A DNA stretch of 64,000 nt from Monodelphis domestica (Eukaryota; Chordata; Mammalia; Didelphimorphia; Didelphidae), in assembly GCF_027887165.1 (NCBI RefSeq), contig NC_077227.1, positions 80,369,430-80,433,429 on the forward strand, given 5' to 3'. Shown piece by piece: positions 52,741-64,000 of this stretch (its first letter is position 1; each line of letters begins with the position of its first letter). Made by a program: the position numbers and the translations under genes. The notes beneath the pieces are model-generated. The model was not told the DNA's origin and searched no databases. It saw only the letters and a list, made by a program, of their open reading frames with translations.

Positions 52741-52879
52741 TGGGCAAAGAAAGCTATGTCGCTTATGCTGCCTGGACTTTGGCTCTCTTGTTTGTTTGCT
52801 ATTTGAGCACAGCTTACTGCTTATCTGGCTCCCTTCTTAGACAGTATGGTTGATTCATGACATTTTATCTGAATTCTAG

Positions 52880-52975
<96 letters not shown>

Positions 52976-53151
52976 TGATGACATTTTCCTCTTCCTTTGT
53001 GGCCACCTCTAAATCCTCCGAGTACCGTCTAGATTTCCTTCATGGTTTTGGAACCTCAGACCCAGTGCTGCGCCTCTCTCCATTTTCATCCTCCTTCTAG
53101 AATTTGGTCCACCTGCTTCTCAGATGGCTCTAGCCCTGCCCTCCCTTTTTA

Positions 53152-53422
53152 TTTATTGATTTATTTTTAGCTTTTTATTTATTTGTTTGTTTTAGATTTG
53201 AAGAGATTTTTATTTTTATTTGTGTGTGTGTGTTTGGAGAGTTTTATTTAATTAATTAATTTAGAAGATTTTTCCATGGTTACAAGATTCATGTTCTCTC
53301 CTTCCCTTTCCCCTTCCCCAACCCCCCTCCCATAGCCAAACTCACAATTCCACTGGGTATTACATGTGTCATAGATCAAGTCCTATTTCCATATTATTGA
53401 TATTTGCACTAGGGTGATCGTT
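53152..53422 (-). mobile_element. 5'-truncated L1, antisense, with 16-bp target duplication
   Basis: Same L1 3' end as at 49715 (tttttccatggttacaagat, ttacatgtgtcatagatcaa, actagggtgatcgtt), with a T-rich tail on the left. Perfect duplication ctgccctcccttttta at 53136-53151 and 53423-53438. Confidence 0.9.
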
Positions 53423-53600
53423 CTGCCCTCCCTTTTTAAAGAAAATGCCAGTTTTATTTTCAGTTCTGAATTCAGTCTGCACTCTTTGAGTCCATCAGCT
53501 CTCTATCTAGAGGTAGATAACATGTTACATCATGTGTTCTGTTGGTTAAAGTTACAAAGGCTTTGAAAAAGATTCTTTGTTATCTTTATAATATTATTTT

Positions 53601-53801
53601 AAAAAATTTAAACCCTTACTTCCATCTTAGAATCAATATTGAGTATTGGTTCCAAGACAAAAGAGTGGTAATGGCTAGGTAATGGGGGTTAAGTGACTTG
53701 CCCAGGGTCACACAGCTGGGAAGTATCTGAGGCCAGATTTGAATCCAGGATCTCTCATCTCTAGGCCTGGCTCTCCATCCACTGAGCCACCCAACTGCCC
53801 C
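53601..53801 (-). mobile_element. Marsupial SINE, antisense, with target duplication
   Basis: aacccttacttccatcttag, gggttaagtgacttgcccag, ggtcacacagctgggaagta, actgagccacccaactgccc. Flanked by atctttataatatt at 53582-53595 and 53803-53816. Confidence 0.93.
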
Positions 53802-53805
53802 CATC

Positions 53806-56800
53806 TTTATAATATTGTTGTTATTGTATACATTGTTCTCCTGGTTCTGCTCACTTTATTTTATTTTCAGTTCATACAAGTCCACCTAGGTTTTTCTGAA
53901 ATCACCTCCATCATCATTTCTTTGAGCACCATAGTATTCCATCACATTATATACTATAACTTATTCAGTCATTACCCAATGAATAAATACCCCTCTTTTT
54001 CCAGTCCTTTGCCACCCTAAAAAGAGCTGCTATCAATAAATATTTTTGAGCATATGGATCCTTTTCCTCTTTCTTGATGTCTTCAGAATAGACATCTAAT
54101 AGTGGTGTCACCAGGTCAAAGGGTATCCACCCTTAAATAGCTTTGAGGACATAATTTTCAAATTGCTCTCCACAGTAATTGGACCATTTCACCCCTCCAC
54201 CAACAATACCTTAGTGTGCCTGTTTTCCTCCAACTCTTCTAGCATTAGCCACTTTCATTTTCTGTCATCTTAACCAATCTTATGAGTGTGAGGGAGTTCC
54301 TCAGAGTTGTTTTCATTTGCATTTCTCTAATTATTAGTGTTTTAGAGAATTTTTTAACAGTTGTATAAAATGCTTTGGCAAAATATAATACCCATTTTTG
54401 TTTAAAACGCTAAAAAGCATAGAAAGCATAGAAATAAATGGAGTTTTACTTAAAATCAGCAGTATATCTAAAACCAGGAGCAAGTATTATCTGTAATGGA
54501 GTTAAAGTAGAAGTCTTTCCAAGAAGATCAAGGGTGAACCAAAGAAGTCCATCATTGCCATTACCATTTAGGCTCTTGATGGCTTGAATTTCATCCTCTG
54601 AAAACTGTTTGTTCATATCTTTTGAACAGTTGTCATATGGGGAATGGCTCTGTTTCTTGAATCAGAAAAATGCAACTCAATAAATCTGATTTGGTACCCT
54701 GTAATCTTGAAATGAGACCTTTATCAGAGAAATTTGCTGTAAAGATTCTTCCTAGTTTCTTGCTTTTCTTAACTGCATTGGTTGTGTTTATGCAAAAACT
54801 TTTTTAAATTTTTTAATCAAAATTATCCATTTTACATCCTGTGAACCTCTCTAATCATGAACTCTATTTAGCCATGGACCTAAGAGATAATTTCTTATAT
54901 TGTTCCATCATTCACTTAGGATACCACCTTTTATGTATAAATCATGTGTCCATTTTGAGGTTGTCTGAGATGTTATTCTACCAGGTTATTTACTAGTTAT
55001 CCCAACAGTTTTTGTTGAATAGTGAGTTTTTGCCCAGTTGCTAAGATCTTTGGATTTTATCAAACAGTAGATTTGCTGTGCTCATTGGTATCAGATTGTC
55101 ATGATAATTATAACAACATAGTTTGAGATCTGGTATTGGTAGTCCATTTCTTTCACATTTTTAATTTTCATTGATATTCTTGACCTTTTATTCCTACAGA
55201 TAAATTTTGTTATTATTTTTTCTGGTTACATAAAGTAATTTTTTGGTGGTTTGATTGGTATAGCACTGAATAAGTAAATGAATTTGGAGTCGCATTGTCA
55301 TTTTTATTACATTGGCTCAGCCTACCCATAGCAATGAACATTTCTCCAGTATTTAGATGTCTTTAGGTGAAGAGTGTTTTGTAATTGTGATCACATAATG
55401 CTTATGTGTGTCTTGGCAGCTGGGCTCCCAAGTGTTTTTTACACTCTGCAGTTATTTTTAATGGAATTTCTTTTTTCTTTTTCTACTAGATTTTGTGGGT
55501 AATATACAGAAATGCAGATGGCTTGTGTGGGTTAATTGCTTCAGTTAGTTTTTTAGTTGACTAGGGTTTTCCAAGCCTAGTTTTAAATTCAAATAGAAAT
55601 GGATCTCTGAGGGTCACGTGTAGATTTAGGAAGCCACAAATTAACACTATCTGGGTTGTTTTGTTAAACATGTCCAAAATAGTTTAATCTGGCTGCTGTG
55701 CACTCCCTAATGCTATGTTCCGGAAGAAGTGATCATTTTGTTTCCTCTTTGCCTATGCTTATTTCTTCAATTTCTTTTTCTTGTCTTATTGCTCTAACTG
55801 GCATTTCTAGTAAAATACTTTATAGTAATGTTGATAATGAACATCTTTTCTTCACTCTTGATCTTGTTGGAAAGACTTCTTAGCTTAACTCCATCACAGA
55901 TGATACTTGCTTTTCGTTTTAGATATACTACTTCTTTTAAGGAAAGCTCCATTTATTTCTATATTTCTAATGAGAATGGGGTGGAGGGGGGGGCAGTTAG
56001 GTGGCTTATTGAATAGAGAGCCAGGCCTAGAACTAGAAAGTCCTGGATTCAAATTTGGCTTCAGATACTTCTAGCTGTGTGACCCTGGGCAAGTCACTTA
56101 ACCTCCACTGTGTATCCCTTACTGCTCTGCCTTTGAACCAGTAGTACAAAGTACTGATTCTAACACCGAAGGTAAGGGTCAAAACAAACCCCAAACCAAT
56201 CAGACAATTCGTTTGTTTTTTTTTTTGGTCAGTTTTGTTATTATTGAACCAGCCCCACATTCCTGGTATAGCACAACATATTGCTGGAGTCACCTTGTTC
56301 ATATTTAATTTAAACATTTTATATCAATATTCATTTTAGAAATTGGCTTATAGTTTTTTTTCTCTTGTTTTTACTTTTCCTGGTGTAGGTGTCAAAATCC
56401 TTTGTATCAGAAGGAATTTGGTAGGATCCCTTCTTTGCCCATATTTTCAAACAGTTTATGTAGAATTGGAATTATCATTATTTAAATGTTTGGTCGAATT
56501 CACTTAAAAAATCCATCTAGTCTTGACTTTTTTTTCCCTTTTGGAAATACATTTATAGCTTGTTTAATTGCTTTTTCCAAAATAAGGTTATTTATTGTTT
56601 CCTTTTCCCTGATAATTTATGCTTTTGTAAATATGCATGTGTTTCATTTAGATTACCAGTTTCATTGGCTTATAGTTAGGTGAAATAAACTCCTAATAAT
56701 TGCTTATATTTCTGCTTCCCTGGCTTTGAATTTCTCTTTTCCATTTTTGATAATAGTTTTCTTCTTGTTGTTTTTTTTTACCTGAATTTTTTGTTTCTGG

Positions 56801-57850
56801 CTATTTGCAATATATTTTTTTTCATTTACTGGGAGTAACTAGGGAGTTCTAGATTTGGCCATAACATTCCTAGGAGTTTACATTTGGGGGTTTCTTTCAG
56901 GAGGTAACTGATGAATTCTTTCAGCGTCTATTTTTTCTTTTCTTCTAAGATATCTAGGCAGCTTTCTTATAAAATTTCTTGAAATGTTATGTCTAGGATC
57001 CTTTTGTTATTGTTCATGTCTTTCACGTAGTTCAATATTCTGAAACTCTCTTTCCTTCATCTATTTTGCAGTCCAGTTGCTTTTCCTATGAGATATTTCT
57101 CATATTTATTTTTTCAGCCTTTTGTCTTTGATTTTTTTTTGTCTCCTGGAGTCATTATCTTCCATTTGACCAATTCTAATTTTCAGTAAGTTGTTTTTCT
57201 TTAATGAGTTTTTTGCACCTCCTTTTCCAAGCTGTTAGTTTTTTCATTACATTTCCATAGCTCTCATTCTGTTTTTAAAATGTTTTTAAAAAAAATTTTT
57301 CTTTAACCTTTCTAGGAATTCTTGTGGAGCTTGTGCCCAATCTGCATTTTTATTTGAGGTTTTGCTTTTAAATGTTTCCAAGTCATTTTTGTTTTTTGAA
57401 TTTGTGTCTTGACCTTCCCAATCACTATAATAATGCTTTATGGTCGGGTTATTTGTTACTCTAGCTTAACTTAACTCCTTTTGACTTTGGACTTTCTATC
57501 AGTGCCAGATTCTGTGTACTTCTGCAGGGGAAGGGTGGCTGATCTTTGGCCCATGTTTCTATACTTTTACATTCTTTTGCTGCTTTCATAGCTCAGTCTG
57601 GAGGGCCAGCAGGTCTTGGTGTGAACAAGGGAGAGTCTGTCCCCCACCCTTCTGGTAGAAGCTCTGCAAGTTCCTGACCCAGGTTGGGGTCTGCTGGCTT
57701 GTGTATGATTGAGTTTCAGCAGATTAGTGCTGGACTGAGAGATTCTGCTCAGAGATAATATCCCTTTAGCTGGGATGGATTTGGAGGCCATTTTTCCTGA
57801 GAGCACATGCATTTCATGATGGTTTCTCAACTCTGGAGAGTTTGAGGTGG
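53806..57850 (-). mobile_element. Near-complete but decayed L1, antisense
   Basis: In reverse it reads 3'UTR (53.82-54.4 kb: ttctcctggttctgctcact, caccatagtattccatcaca), ORF2 (about 54.6-56.7 kb, with cataatg... and gcctatgcttatttcttcaa), ORF1 (about 56.9-57.45 kb: tttcaggaggtaactgatga, coiled-coil part) and 5' region to about 57.85 kb. About 4 kb against 6-7 kb for a full element; all frames broken. Hosts the SINE at 55989. Confidence 0.75.
55989..56180 (+). mobile_element. Marsupial SINE, sense, nested in L1
   Basis: ggcagttaggtggcttattg, agagagccaggcctagaact, tgtgaccctgggcaagtcac, taacaccgaaggtaagggtc. Confidence 0.9.
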
Positions 57851-58214
57851 CACCAAAAAGAATGAATTTCAGTGAGTCAGTCAACAAATATTTACTGAAC
57901 ACCATTATGGAAGGTACCATGTTAAGACACTGCATTTGATACAGATTAACGAATAAACTGAGATTGCAGGAGCTAGTTGATAAGATGTGTGAGGAACAGA
58001 GAGTGACTGGCAAGGTGACATCTGATTCTAGGAGACACATTTGTCCAGCTGTTAATAGTCTGAATTGGTCTCTAGATTTTTAAACCAGGTTAATGCTTTC
58101 TGTAAGCTATCGAGGTCAAACCCTGCTCCATGCCAGCCATTAACACTTGTGCTGAGGTAGCTCTCTTACCGTTTTTATCAATCAAGTGTTTATTATAAAG
58201 TATCACCTTTGTAA

Positions 58215-58500
58215 TACTACTACTGATAGCAGCAACCAGCATTTATATAGCACCTGTTATGTGCCAGGCACTGTACTAAGTGTTTTACACTTAGTTATCT
58301 CATTTGATCCTCACAATAACCCTGGTAAATAGGTATTATTACTATTCTCACTTTTATGTATGAGGAAACTGAGGCAAACAGTGGGTAAATGACTTGCCCA
58401 AGATCACACAACTGGTAAGTTATTGAGGTCACATTTGAACCCAGGGCTCCTGACTCCAGGCCCAGTGCTCTATTCACTTCATTACCTACCTGCTCTATAA
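58215..58500 (-). mobile_element. Long MIR-type SINE
   Basis: tagcacctgttatgtgccag, gcactgtactaagtgtttta, tttgatcctcacaataaccc, tgaggaaactgaggcaaaca, gacttgcccaagatcacaca: nearly full antisense MIR/MON1. Confidence 0.85.
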
Positions 58501-58728
58501 GGTCCTTTCTCTGGGACATCCTGGAGTTTCATCATATGCATTTCACTGAGGTGGATTAGGGCAGTGATTAAAGGAAAGTGTGTGAGTGTAGAAAATCAGA
58601 ATAATAATAGGTGCCCCTTACCCTAAGAAAACTTTTGATGAGAATTATCTACCCTGCAGCTTTATAAAAAGGAGTATAAATAGCATGATGGTAATACCCA
58701 AGCATCAAATTGTGTATCAAGAGTCTTG

Positions 58729-58940
58729 AATTCTGGTGTTGGCCATGAATAAGTTTTGATTTATTTATATAGTTATATATATGAATAAGTTTTCATTCGA
58801 CACACTTTATATATAAATATACATATTTATATGTATAAATTTATACATATTTCCTATTTATATATAGACAAATGTTCCTATTTATATATAAATATACATA
58901 TTTATATATAAAGTGTGTCTAAGTTTTCAACACCAGAATT
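58729..58940. repeat. AT-rich palindrome (PATRR-like)
   Basis: Outer arms aattctggtgttg (58729-58741) and caacaccagaatt (58928-58940) are exact reverse complements. Inner arms gacacactttatatataaat (from 58799) and the mirror sequence ending aagtgtgtct (58920) extend the pairing. The centre holds a perfect 20-bp palindrome, TATGTATAAATTTATACATA (58830-58849). The left arm carries about 55 extra bases. Confidence 0.85.
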
Positions 58941-59035
58941 ATATATATTATATATTATTATATATTATTATAGAATATATTATATAGATTATATATTATT
59001 ATAAATATATATATATTTATATATATATATAAAGT
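58941..59035. repeat. (TA)n-rich low-complexity run
   Basis: Almost pure A/T, alternating tata/ttat units, directly right of the palindrome. Confidence 0.95.
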
Positions 59036-59527
59036 CTTGCTTTACTGATGAAGTTGGGGAGATTATTCTTTTGGCTATTTTGGTGATAAACTGAAGATTT
59101 TGGTGAGTTAATGGTTGCATTACTCTTTTACCTTGCTTGGTATGGTGTAATAATAATGTAGGACTCTTCAAGGTCTTTTACTGTCATCTACCTGTTCAGA
59201 GGGAGTGGCAACAGTTCATTTGCTTTGTGATATTAGAAAGCTGAAATGTGGGTTTTTTTTTAAATCTGTTTATTAAACTAATCTATTTCATAAGATGTAT
59301 TCTGATGATATTCTAATGGATGAATTCATTTTGATTTTTTAATTGGGTGGACTTCAAAGACTCAATGCTCCTGTTCTCCCACTGTTGCTGGAGTTGTTGT
59401 ATGTCTTGGTGAAGAGGCCAATGGGGAAGCTCTCCAGTATGCATGATATGGCATTGCTTTGGGCCCTGTTTTACTATTTCTCTTGTATAAAATATAGCAT
59501 AAAGGGACTTTACAATCTTCATTTCAG

Positions 59528-59652
59528 GTCTTTTTGACAGACCGCCAGGATCAGATGATTCCAAACTCATTGATATATTTTACCCTGGAGACCAGCAGTC
59601 TGTGACCTTTGGAACCAAGTCTAGAGTGGGACTGGGTGGCATGGAGGCCAAG
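59528..59652 (+). CDS. ALDH18A1: ALDH18A1 exon 8: glutamate kinase, GTK...GGM-AK motif
   Basis: 125 nt, acceptor cttcatttcag, donor GCCAAG|GTAGGA. Completes Gly274 and encodes [20 protein letters not shown] then [21 protein letters not shown]. The GTKS-VG-GGM--K block carries the conserved lysines of the ATP site in this kinase family. Differences from human are conservative (Arg for Ser after FD, Ser for Ala after DD, Leu for Met). The intron before it is 6.6 kb and holds an L1 and an AT-rich palindrome. Confidence 0.96.
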
Positions 59653-59774
59653 GTAGGAAGAGAATTGGCTATTGTTTAATTATAAAATAAAATTGTTTTA
59701 AAGCACTTTAAAATGTCTAATGTCTTAAAGTTTTCTATAGAATCCTTCAGCTCTCGTCTTAAGAATCTTAGATG

Positions 59775-59924
59775 GGTTTAAATCTGGCCTCAGACACTTC
59801 CTAGCTGTATGACCCTGGGCAAGTCACTTGATCCCCATTGCCTAGCCCTTACGACTCTTCTGCCTTAGAACCAATGCACAGTATTGATTCCAAGACAGAA
59901 GGTAAAGGTTTAAAAAAAAAAAAG
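59775..59924 (+). mobile_element. 5'-truncated marsupial SINE with target duplication
   Basis: gtttaaatctggcctcagac, cacttcctagctgtatgacc, ctgggcaagtcacttgatcc, ending in poly(A). Flanked by aagaatcttaga (59761-59772) and aagaatctttaga just after the tail. Confidence 0.88.
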
Positions 59925-60169
59925 AATCTTTAGAGACAGAGAACTCCTGGAGTTTTCATCAGGTGTTATTTTTCATAGCAAGATAAGTAACTTCATTATG
60001 TTAATGAGATAATCATTACAATTTATGGTATTTGGGGATTTGCACATTTTATCCAGAAAACAGAAACTATCTCTCTAGTCCATTTTCCATATAGAGATCA
60101 TTGGATAATTCTATCAAGTAAATGATACATTCAAAAATAGTTTTATTAACTGTTGCAGCTTACTGCTGT

Positions 60170-60990
60170 TTCTAAACCTTCTGCAGTATTCCAGCCTCAG
60201 TACTCAACTGAAACGTCTCCATCCCACGTTGCCAAGGCTCTCTTAATTGTCAAAATGCCTTTTTTTCAGTCTTCTTGACTGTCTTCTGGCAATTCTTTGC
60301 TTTCCAGATTTTTGTGATTCTTCTTTCTTCAGGTTCCCCGCTTACCTGACAGCTCCTTCTCAGTCTCCTTTGCTAGATAATAATTCATGTCATCTACACG
60401 AATGGGGTGTATCTTAAGGGTCTCTTCTGGCCGTCTCTCTTGGTATACTCGGCCATATCATCCCCCCTGGATCCCTGGTTTATCTCTGTGCATAATTCCC
60501 AGTTCTGTACATGCAGCCCTGGCTTTTCTCCCAAGTCCCACCAGAGTCTTCCCAGACGCAGCTTGTCCATAATAAAACTCATTTTTCTTTCCCCACTAAC
60601 TCATACCTCCTGTGAACTTTCCTATAACCGTTCAGGGCATCCTCAGTGTCAGCCTGCCTACTCTCTAGTCACTAGCCAGCTCTCATGACCTCTACCTCCA
60701 CATCTCTCTCATCCATCACTTGCCACCTGGATTATCATCGTAGGTGTCCAGCCAGACTCCCAGCCTCACAGCACTCTCCTCGCCAGCCTGTCCTCCATGC
60801 AGCGACCAAACTGGTCCTCTCTGAAGTGTGAGAGTCGCCACGTCACCTCCCCCAACTCAGTACACTCCAGTGGCTCTTTATTACCTCTGTGATCAAATGT
60901 AAACCTCCCTATTTGTCATTTCAAGCTCTTCACAAGATCCCTTCCTGCCTTTCTGGGGAATAAAGTCACTGATTCGTAAAACTGAGAATC
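60170..60990 (+). mobile_element. L2 LINE relic
   Basis: tcgtaggtgtccagccagac, cagcgaccaaactggtcctc, acactccagtggctctttat, gatcaaatgtaaacctccct, ttcaagctcttcacaagatc. The part after 60690 is clear; earlier sequence is likely the same element. Confidence 0.7.
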
Positions 60991-61255
60991 ATGAACCCAC
61001 CTTCACCTCCTGACTGGGCTCCGCTCAGAGTCCACCTTAAGGTTTATTTGCTTGTGTATTTTTTGTGATTATTGTTGTCTTTTTCACAGTATTGTGTGTA
61101 AATTTCCAGGAGTTTATGCCTGACGCCCAGGCGGTGAGTTCTTTAAATAAGGACCTCTTCTGCATTTCCACAGCACGCAGGACACTCAGTGCGTGGCTAG
61201 CTGGCCGAACCCTGGCACGTTCTGGGTCTGTTATCTAGACATTTTCTCTTATTAG

Positions 61256-61432
<177 letters not shown>

Positions 61433-61978
61433 TGAGTGAATGGATGACATTCACCTGAATAGACATGAGTCCGGAAAAGATGAATTTGACGTCTCACATG
61501 TTACTCGGGGAGAGTAGATGGATTTGCTTGATTTAAAAAAAAATTAAACCGTTTATAGTCAGTTTCTAAAAACTGCTGGCAGAGTTAGATTGTGTAGTCA
61601 GATTTTAGGTCTGCACACTTTGCTGCCAACTCACTAAATGTCAGCAGCCCTGGGCAGCTCCTTCTTCTGCTCCTATTCAACAGTATTTCCTATTCTTCCC
61701 AGGTGACTGTTATAAGGCTATAAAAACCTGTTTTCAGAAAATGAATTCCTAGATAAAAGCAGATTTTTGTGGGAAATTAAGTCAAAATAAATTGTACAAA
61801 TCGTGCATGTAAGTCCCGGAAGTTCATAGAAGACTTTATTTAAATCATTGAGTTATTTCCTTTTCCCAAAAGGTCGGTTAGACTGATCCCAGAATACCAA
61901 ATGGGAAAAAAAAAACCCATAAGTTCTTCTTCTGCCTGCATATTAAGACTGCTGGAAAGAGTGCTAACCCAGAGATGA

Positions 61979-62113
<135 letters not shown>

Positions 62114-62243
62114 TGAACTGGCCTAACCTTTCCTGTTGGCACTCACTCCACATTTCTCCTTAATGCTATTTTACTGTTTCCAACTAAAATCGTTTAGATT
62201 GTGGTTTGCCTTTCCTCATGTAATGTCCCCAGAGGGCCAACAG

Positions 62244-62365
62244 AGCATAGAAGATGATAGTGGGCTGGCTTCAGAGCCAAGAAAACCTGGGTTCAATCCT
62301 GCCTCTTAACACGTATTGACTGTGTGACACTAGGCAAGTCACTTAACCTCTCAGTGCTATAGAGA
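62244..62365 (+). mobile_element. MIR-type SINE relic
   Basis: gagccaagaaaacctgggtt, caatcctgcctcttaacacg, tgacactaggcaagtcactt, aacctctcagtgct. Confidence 0.8.
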
Positions 62366-63199
62366 ACTCATTAAAGACTGCAAGTCACAGGAGGTGCCAG
62401 TCTGCATCGGCAGAAGGAACTTCCTCATGTGGATGTTGCCTCTACCAATGAAATCCCATTTCCAGGCCCTCCCTTTCTTGGCTTTGCCTTGAGTCTGTAG
62501 CTTTTTATTTTTCCTCAGCGGTCCTTGTGCTATTTTCCTTTAAAGATGGAAGCACAGTATCATTTCAATCACTGAGACATTAAGTTTTTAGGGTGAACAA
62601 ATATGGGGAAATCAGGCACCCCCGCTTTGATGTTGACTTGCCGTGTCCCCAGAGACCATGTAGAAAAGCGTGTATCCTAGCCCAGCAGGAATTGTATTGG
62701 GCTTCCACCAAGATCAGTCAGCCAAGCAGAGGATATTTTTAATGGCCTACTAAGTGCCAGGGAAGCCGGTGCCGAGACCGCCCCATCGCAGTGCGGTCTG
62801 CCTGAAGCTGGCACGGCTTGGACGGACTTGGGGCCAGTGGGGAGGCCGGAGGGGAAAGACTTGGCTGCCTTAGCGTATTTCAGTCACTGCAGTCTGGGAA
62901 AGGGAAGGAGAATGTGGAGAAGAGCCGGCAGTAGGAGAAAGCAAAAGAGGGTTCTGTCTTCTCTGTCAGCTGATTTAAAGTTCTCCTCTAGATAGACAAA
63001 ATAGTTTCTCTATTCACAAGGGGGGGGATTTTTGTCTTTTCTCCCCTGTTAAATAAGAATGGTACAAATCAAAGTCCGGAAGCCACAGCTAACATTTAGA
63101 AATCACGTTTTTTGCTATTATTGACATGTGGGAGAGAAAAAATGATTTTGTAGGAAGAGCTGGGCCTGCCTCTCGCCTCCGCGCGTGACTCGTCCTGTC

Positions 63200-63325
63200 A
63201 CATTTATTAGCTCTCAGAGCCTCCGTTTTCTCATTTTTAAATTGGGGCTAAGGAGAGCGCTCACTTTACGGAGTTATTTTGAGGACAGACGAGAACGTAA
63301 ATAAAATACTCTGCCAGCTTTAAAG
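63200..63325 (+). mobile_element. MIR 3' half, sense
   Basis: agagcctccgttttctcatt, tttaaattggggctaaggag, ttattttgaggacagacgag. Confidence 0.65.
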
Positions 63326-63692
63326 CTTGCTACAGACAGTGGCTCTTGTTATGGAGAGGGAGAGTCTAGCAGATAGAGCGCCAGCTGGCCCTTTAGGGAG
63401 ATGCGTTTTGTTTATTATCTTTTTTATTATGCGGCGTGTGTAGGTTCCAGGCTTTGGGTCAGCCTGCGTGTGATTTGTGCAGCCTCCATGTTGTTGCACT
63501 TGCTCAATGAGTACGGAATAAGAAAAGCAGGGGAAGGAATGTAAGGGAAGAATGAGAAAATGGGAAGAAAAAATAACGGACACTCGGGGGTTGTTCCAAC
63601 GACTGTCCGAGCAGGGGATCGTGGATGTCGGTCGTGGGAGTAGCACCTTCGTGGTTTCCCTTAAGATGCTTTGCTTTTGCTCTTCTCTTCAG

Positions 63693-63792
63693 AGAGCAGA
63701 GATCATCAACCATCTCGCCGACCTCCTGACTGACCAGCGGGAAGAGATCCTGTTGGCCAACAAAGAGGACCTGGAGGAGGCGGAGGAGCAAG
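63693..63792 (+). CDS. ALDH18A1: ALDH18A1 exon 11: start of glutamyl-phosphate reductase domain (gene continues beyond window)
   Basis: 100 nt, acceptor gctcttctcttcag, donor GCAAG|GTAACC. Encodes [20 protein letters not shown] then [13 protein letters not shown] (residues 389-421) and one base of a Gly codon. Human reads ...KKDLEEAEG here, so this copy has two extra residues, Glu-Gln, just before the splice junction, in phase. The catalytic cysteine and NADPH-binding parts of the reductase lie in exons past the right edge of the window. Confidence 0.95.
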
Positions 63793-64000
63793 GTAACCCC
63801 ATGCCCTGGAAATCCGCTGCGTAGCAGCTGGGGTGCTTTTTACCCCCTTATTGTGGTTCTTTCCAAGAGGGGCAAGTCTGTCATGTCAGAAATCATGCTC
63901 TAAAATATTCCTTTCTTGAAAAACCTTTTCAAGAAACACTGGATGGAGACATGTTTTGAAAGCTTTGTAGAATTGGGGGATGCAGACATAGAATACCATT

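Overview
The window is nuclear DNA from a mammal, almost certainly a marsupial. It has large introns, one CpG island, GT-AG exons whose translations match human proteins, and dense interspersed repeats. Many repeats are of the marsupial SINE type ('gggcagctaggtggctca...ctgggcaagtcacttaac...'). There are also antisense L1 3' ends of marsupial type, MIR/L2/CR1-L3 relics, RTE fragments and solo LTRs. No bacterial, phage, CRISPR or operon-like structure is present.

Two protein genes are recognised, both on the + strand and in tandem. (1) The last coding exon of TCTN3 (tectonic-3), 16126-16362, preceded by more than 16 kb of repeat-rich sequence that I read as its last intron. (2) The first two thirds of ALDH18A1 (delta-1-pyrroline-5-carboxylate synthase, P5CS). 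Its promoter CpG island lies at about 29.3-30.1 kb and its start codon at 40209. Nine further protein-level segments follow the start: coding exons at 40209-40299, 43173-43396, 48570-48719, 48801-48905, 52234-52392, 52880-52970, 59528-59652, 61256-61400, 62004-62077 and 63693-63792. All splice phases join correctly and give 421 complete codons plus one base, covering the mitochondrial presequence, the whole glutamate 5-kinase domain and the start of the glutamyl-phosphate reductase domain. The gene runs off the right edge. The order TCTN3 then ALDH18A1 on the same strand matches what I recall of human 10q24.

Layout: 1-16.1 kb, TCTN3 intron with LTRs, SINEs and L1 3' ends; 16.1-16.4 kb, TCTN3 terminal exon and 3'UTR; 16.6-29.1 kb, intergenic, mostly a CR1/L3 relic and a long, repeatedly interrupted antisense L1 (about 19.3-27.8 kb); 29.15-30.1 kb, ALDH18A1 promoter; 30-64 kb, ALDH18A1 introns and exons with a second near-complete antisense L1 at 53.8-57.8 kb.

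The most interesting biology is at ALDH18A1 exon 6. Two in-frame 5' splice donors 6 nt apart (after 52386 and after 52392) would make the short and long P5CS isoforms, which differ by Val-Asn. In placental mammals that difference sets sensitivity to ornithine inhibition. I found no previously undescribed multi-gene system. Other items worth a look are an AT-rich palindrome, a 137-bp near-identical duplication, an LTR with two ZNF143-like motifs, an LTR family with a conserved stem-loop, and a 427-bp L1-5'UTR-like insert flanked by a target-site duplication. Repeat family names come from remembered consensus motifs, not from a database search; boundaries of repeats are approximate.
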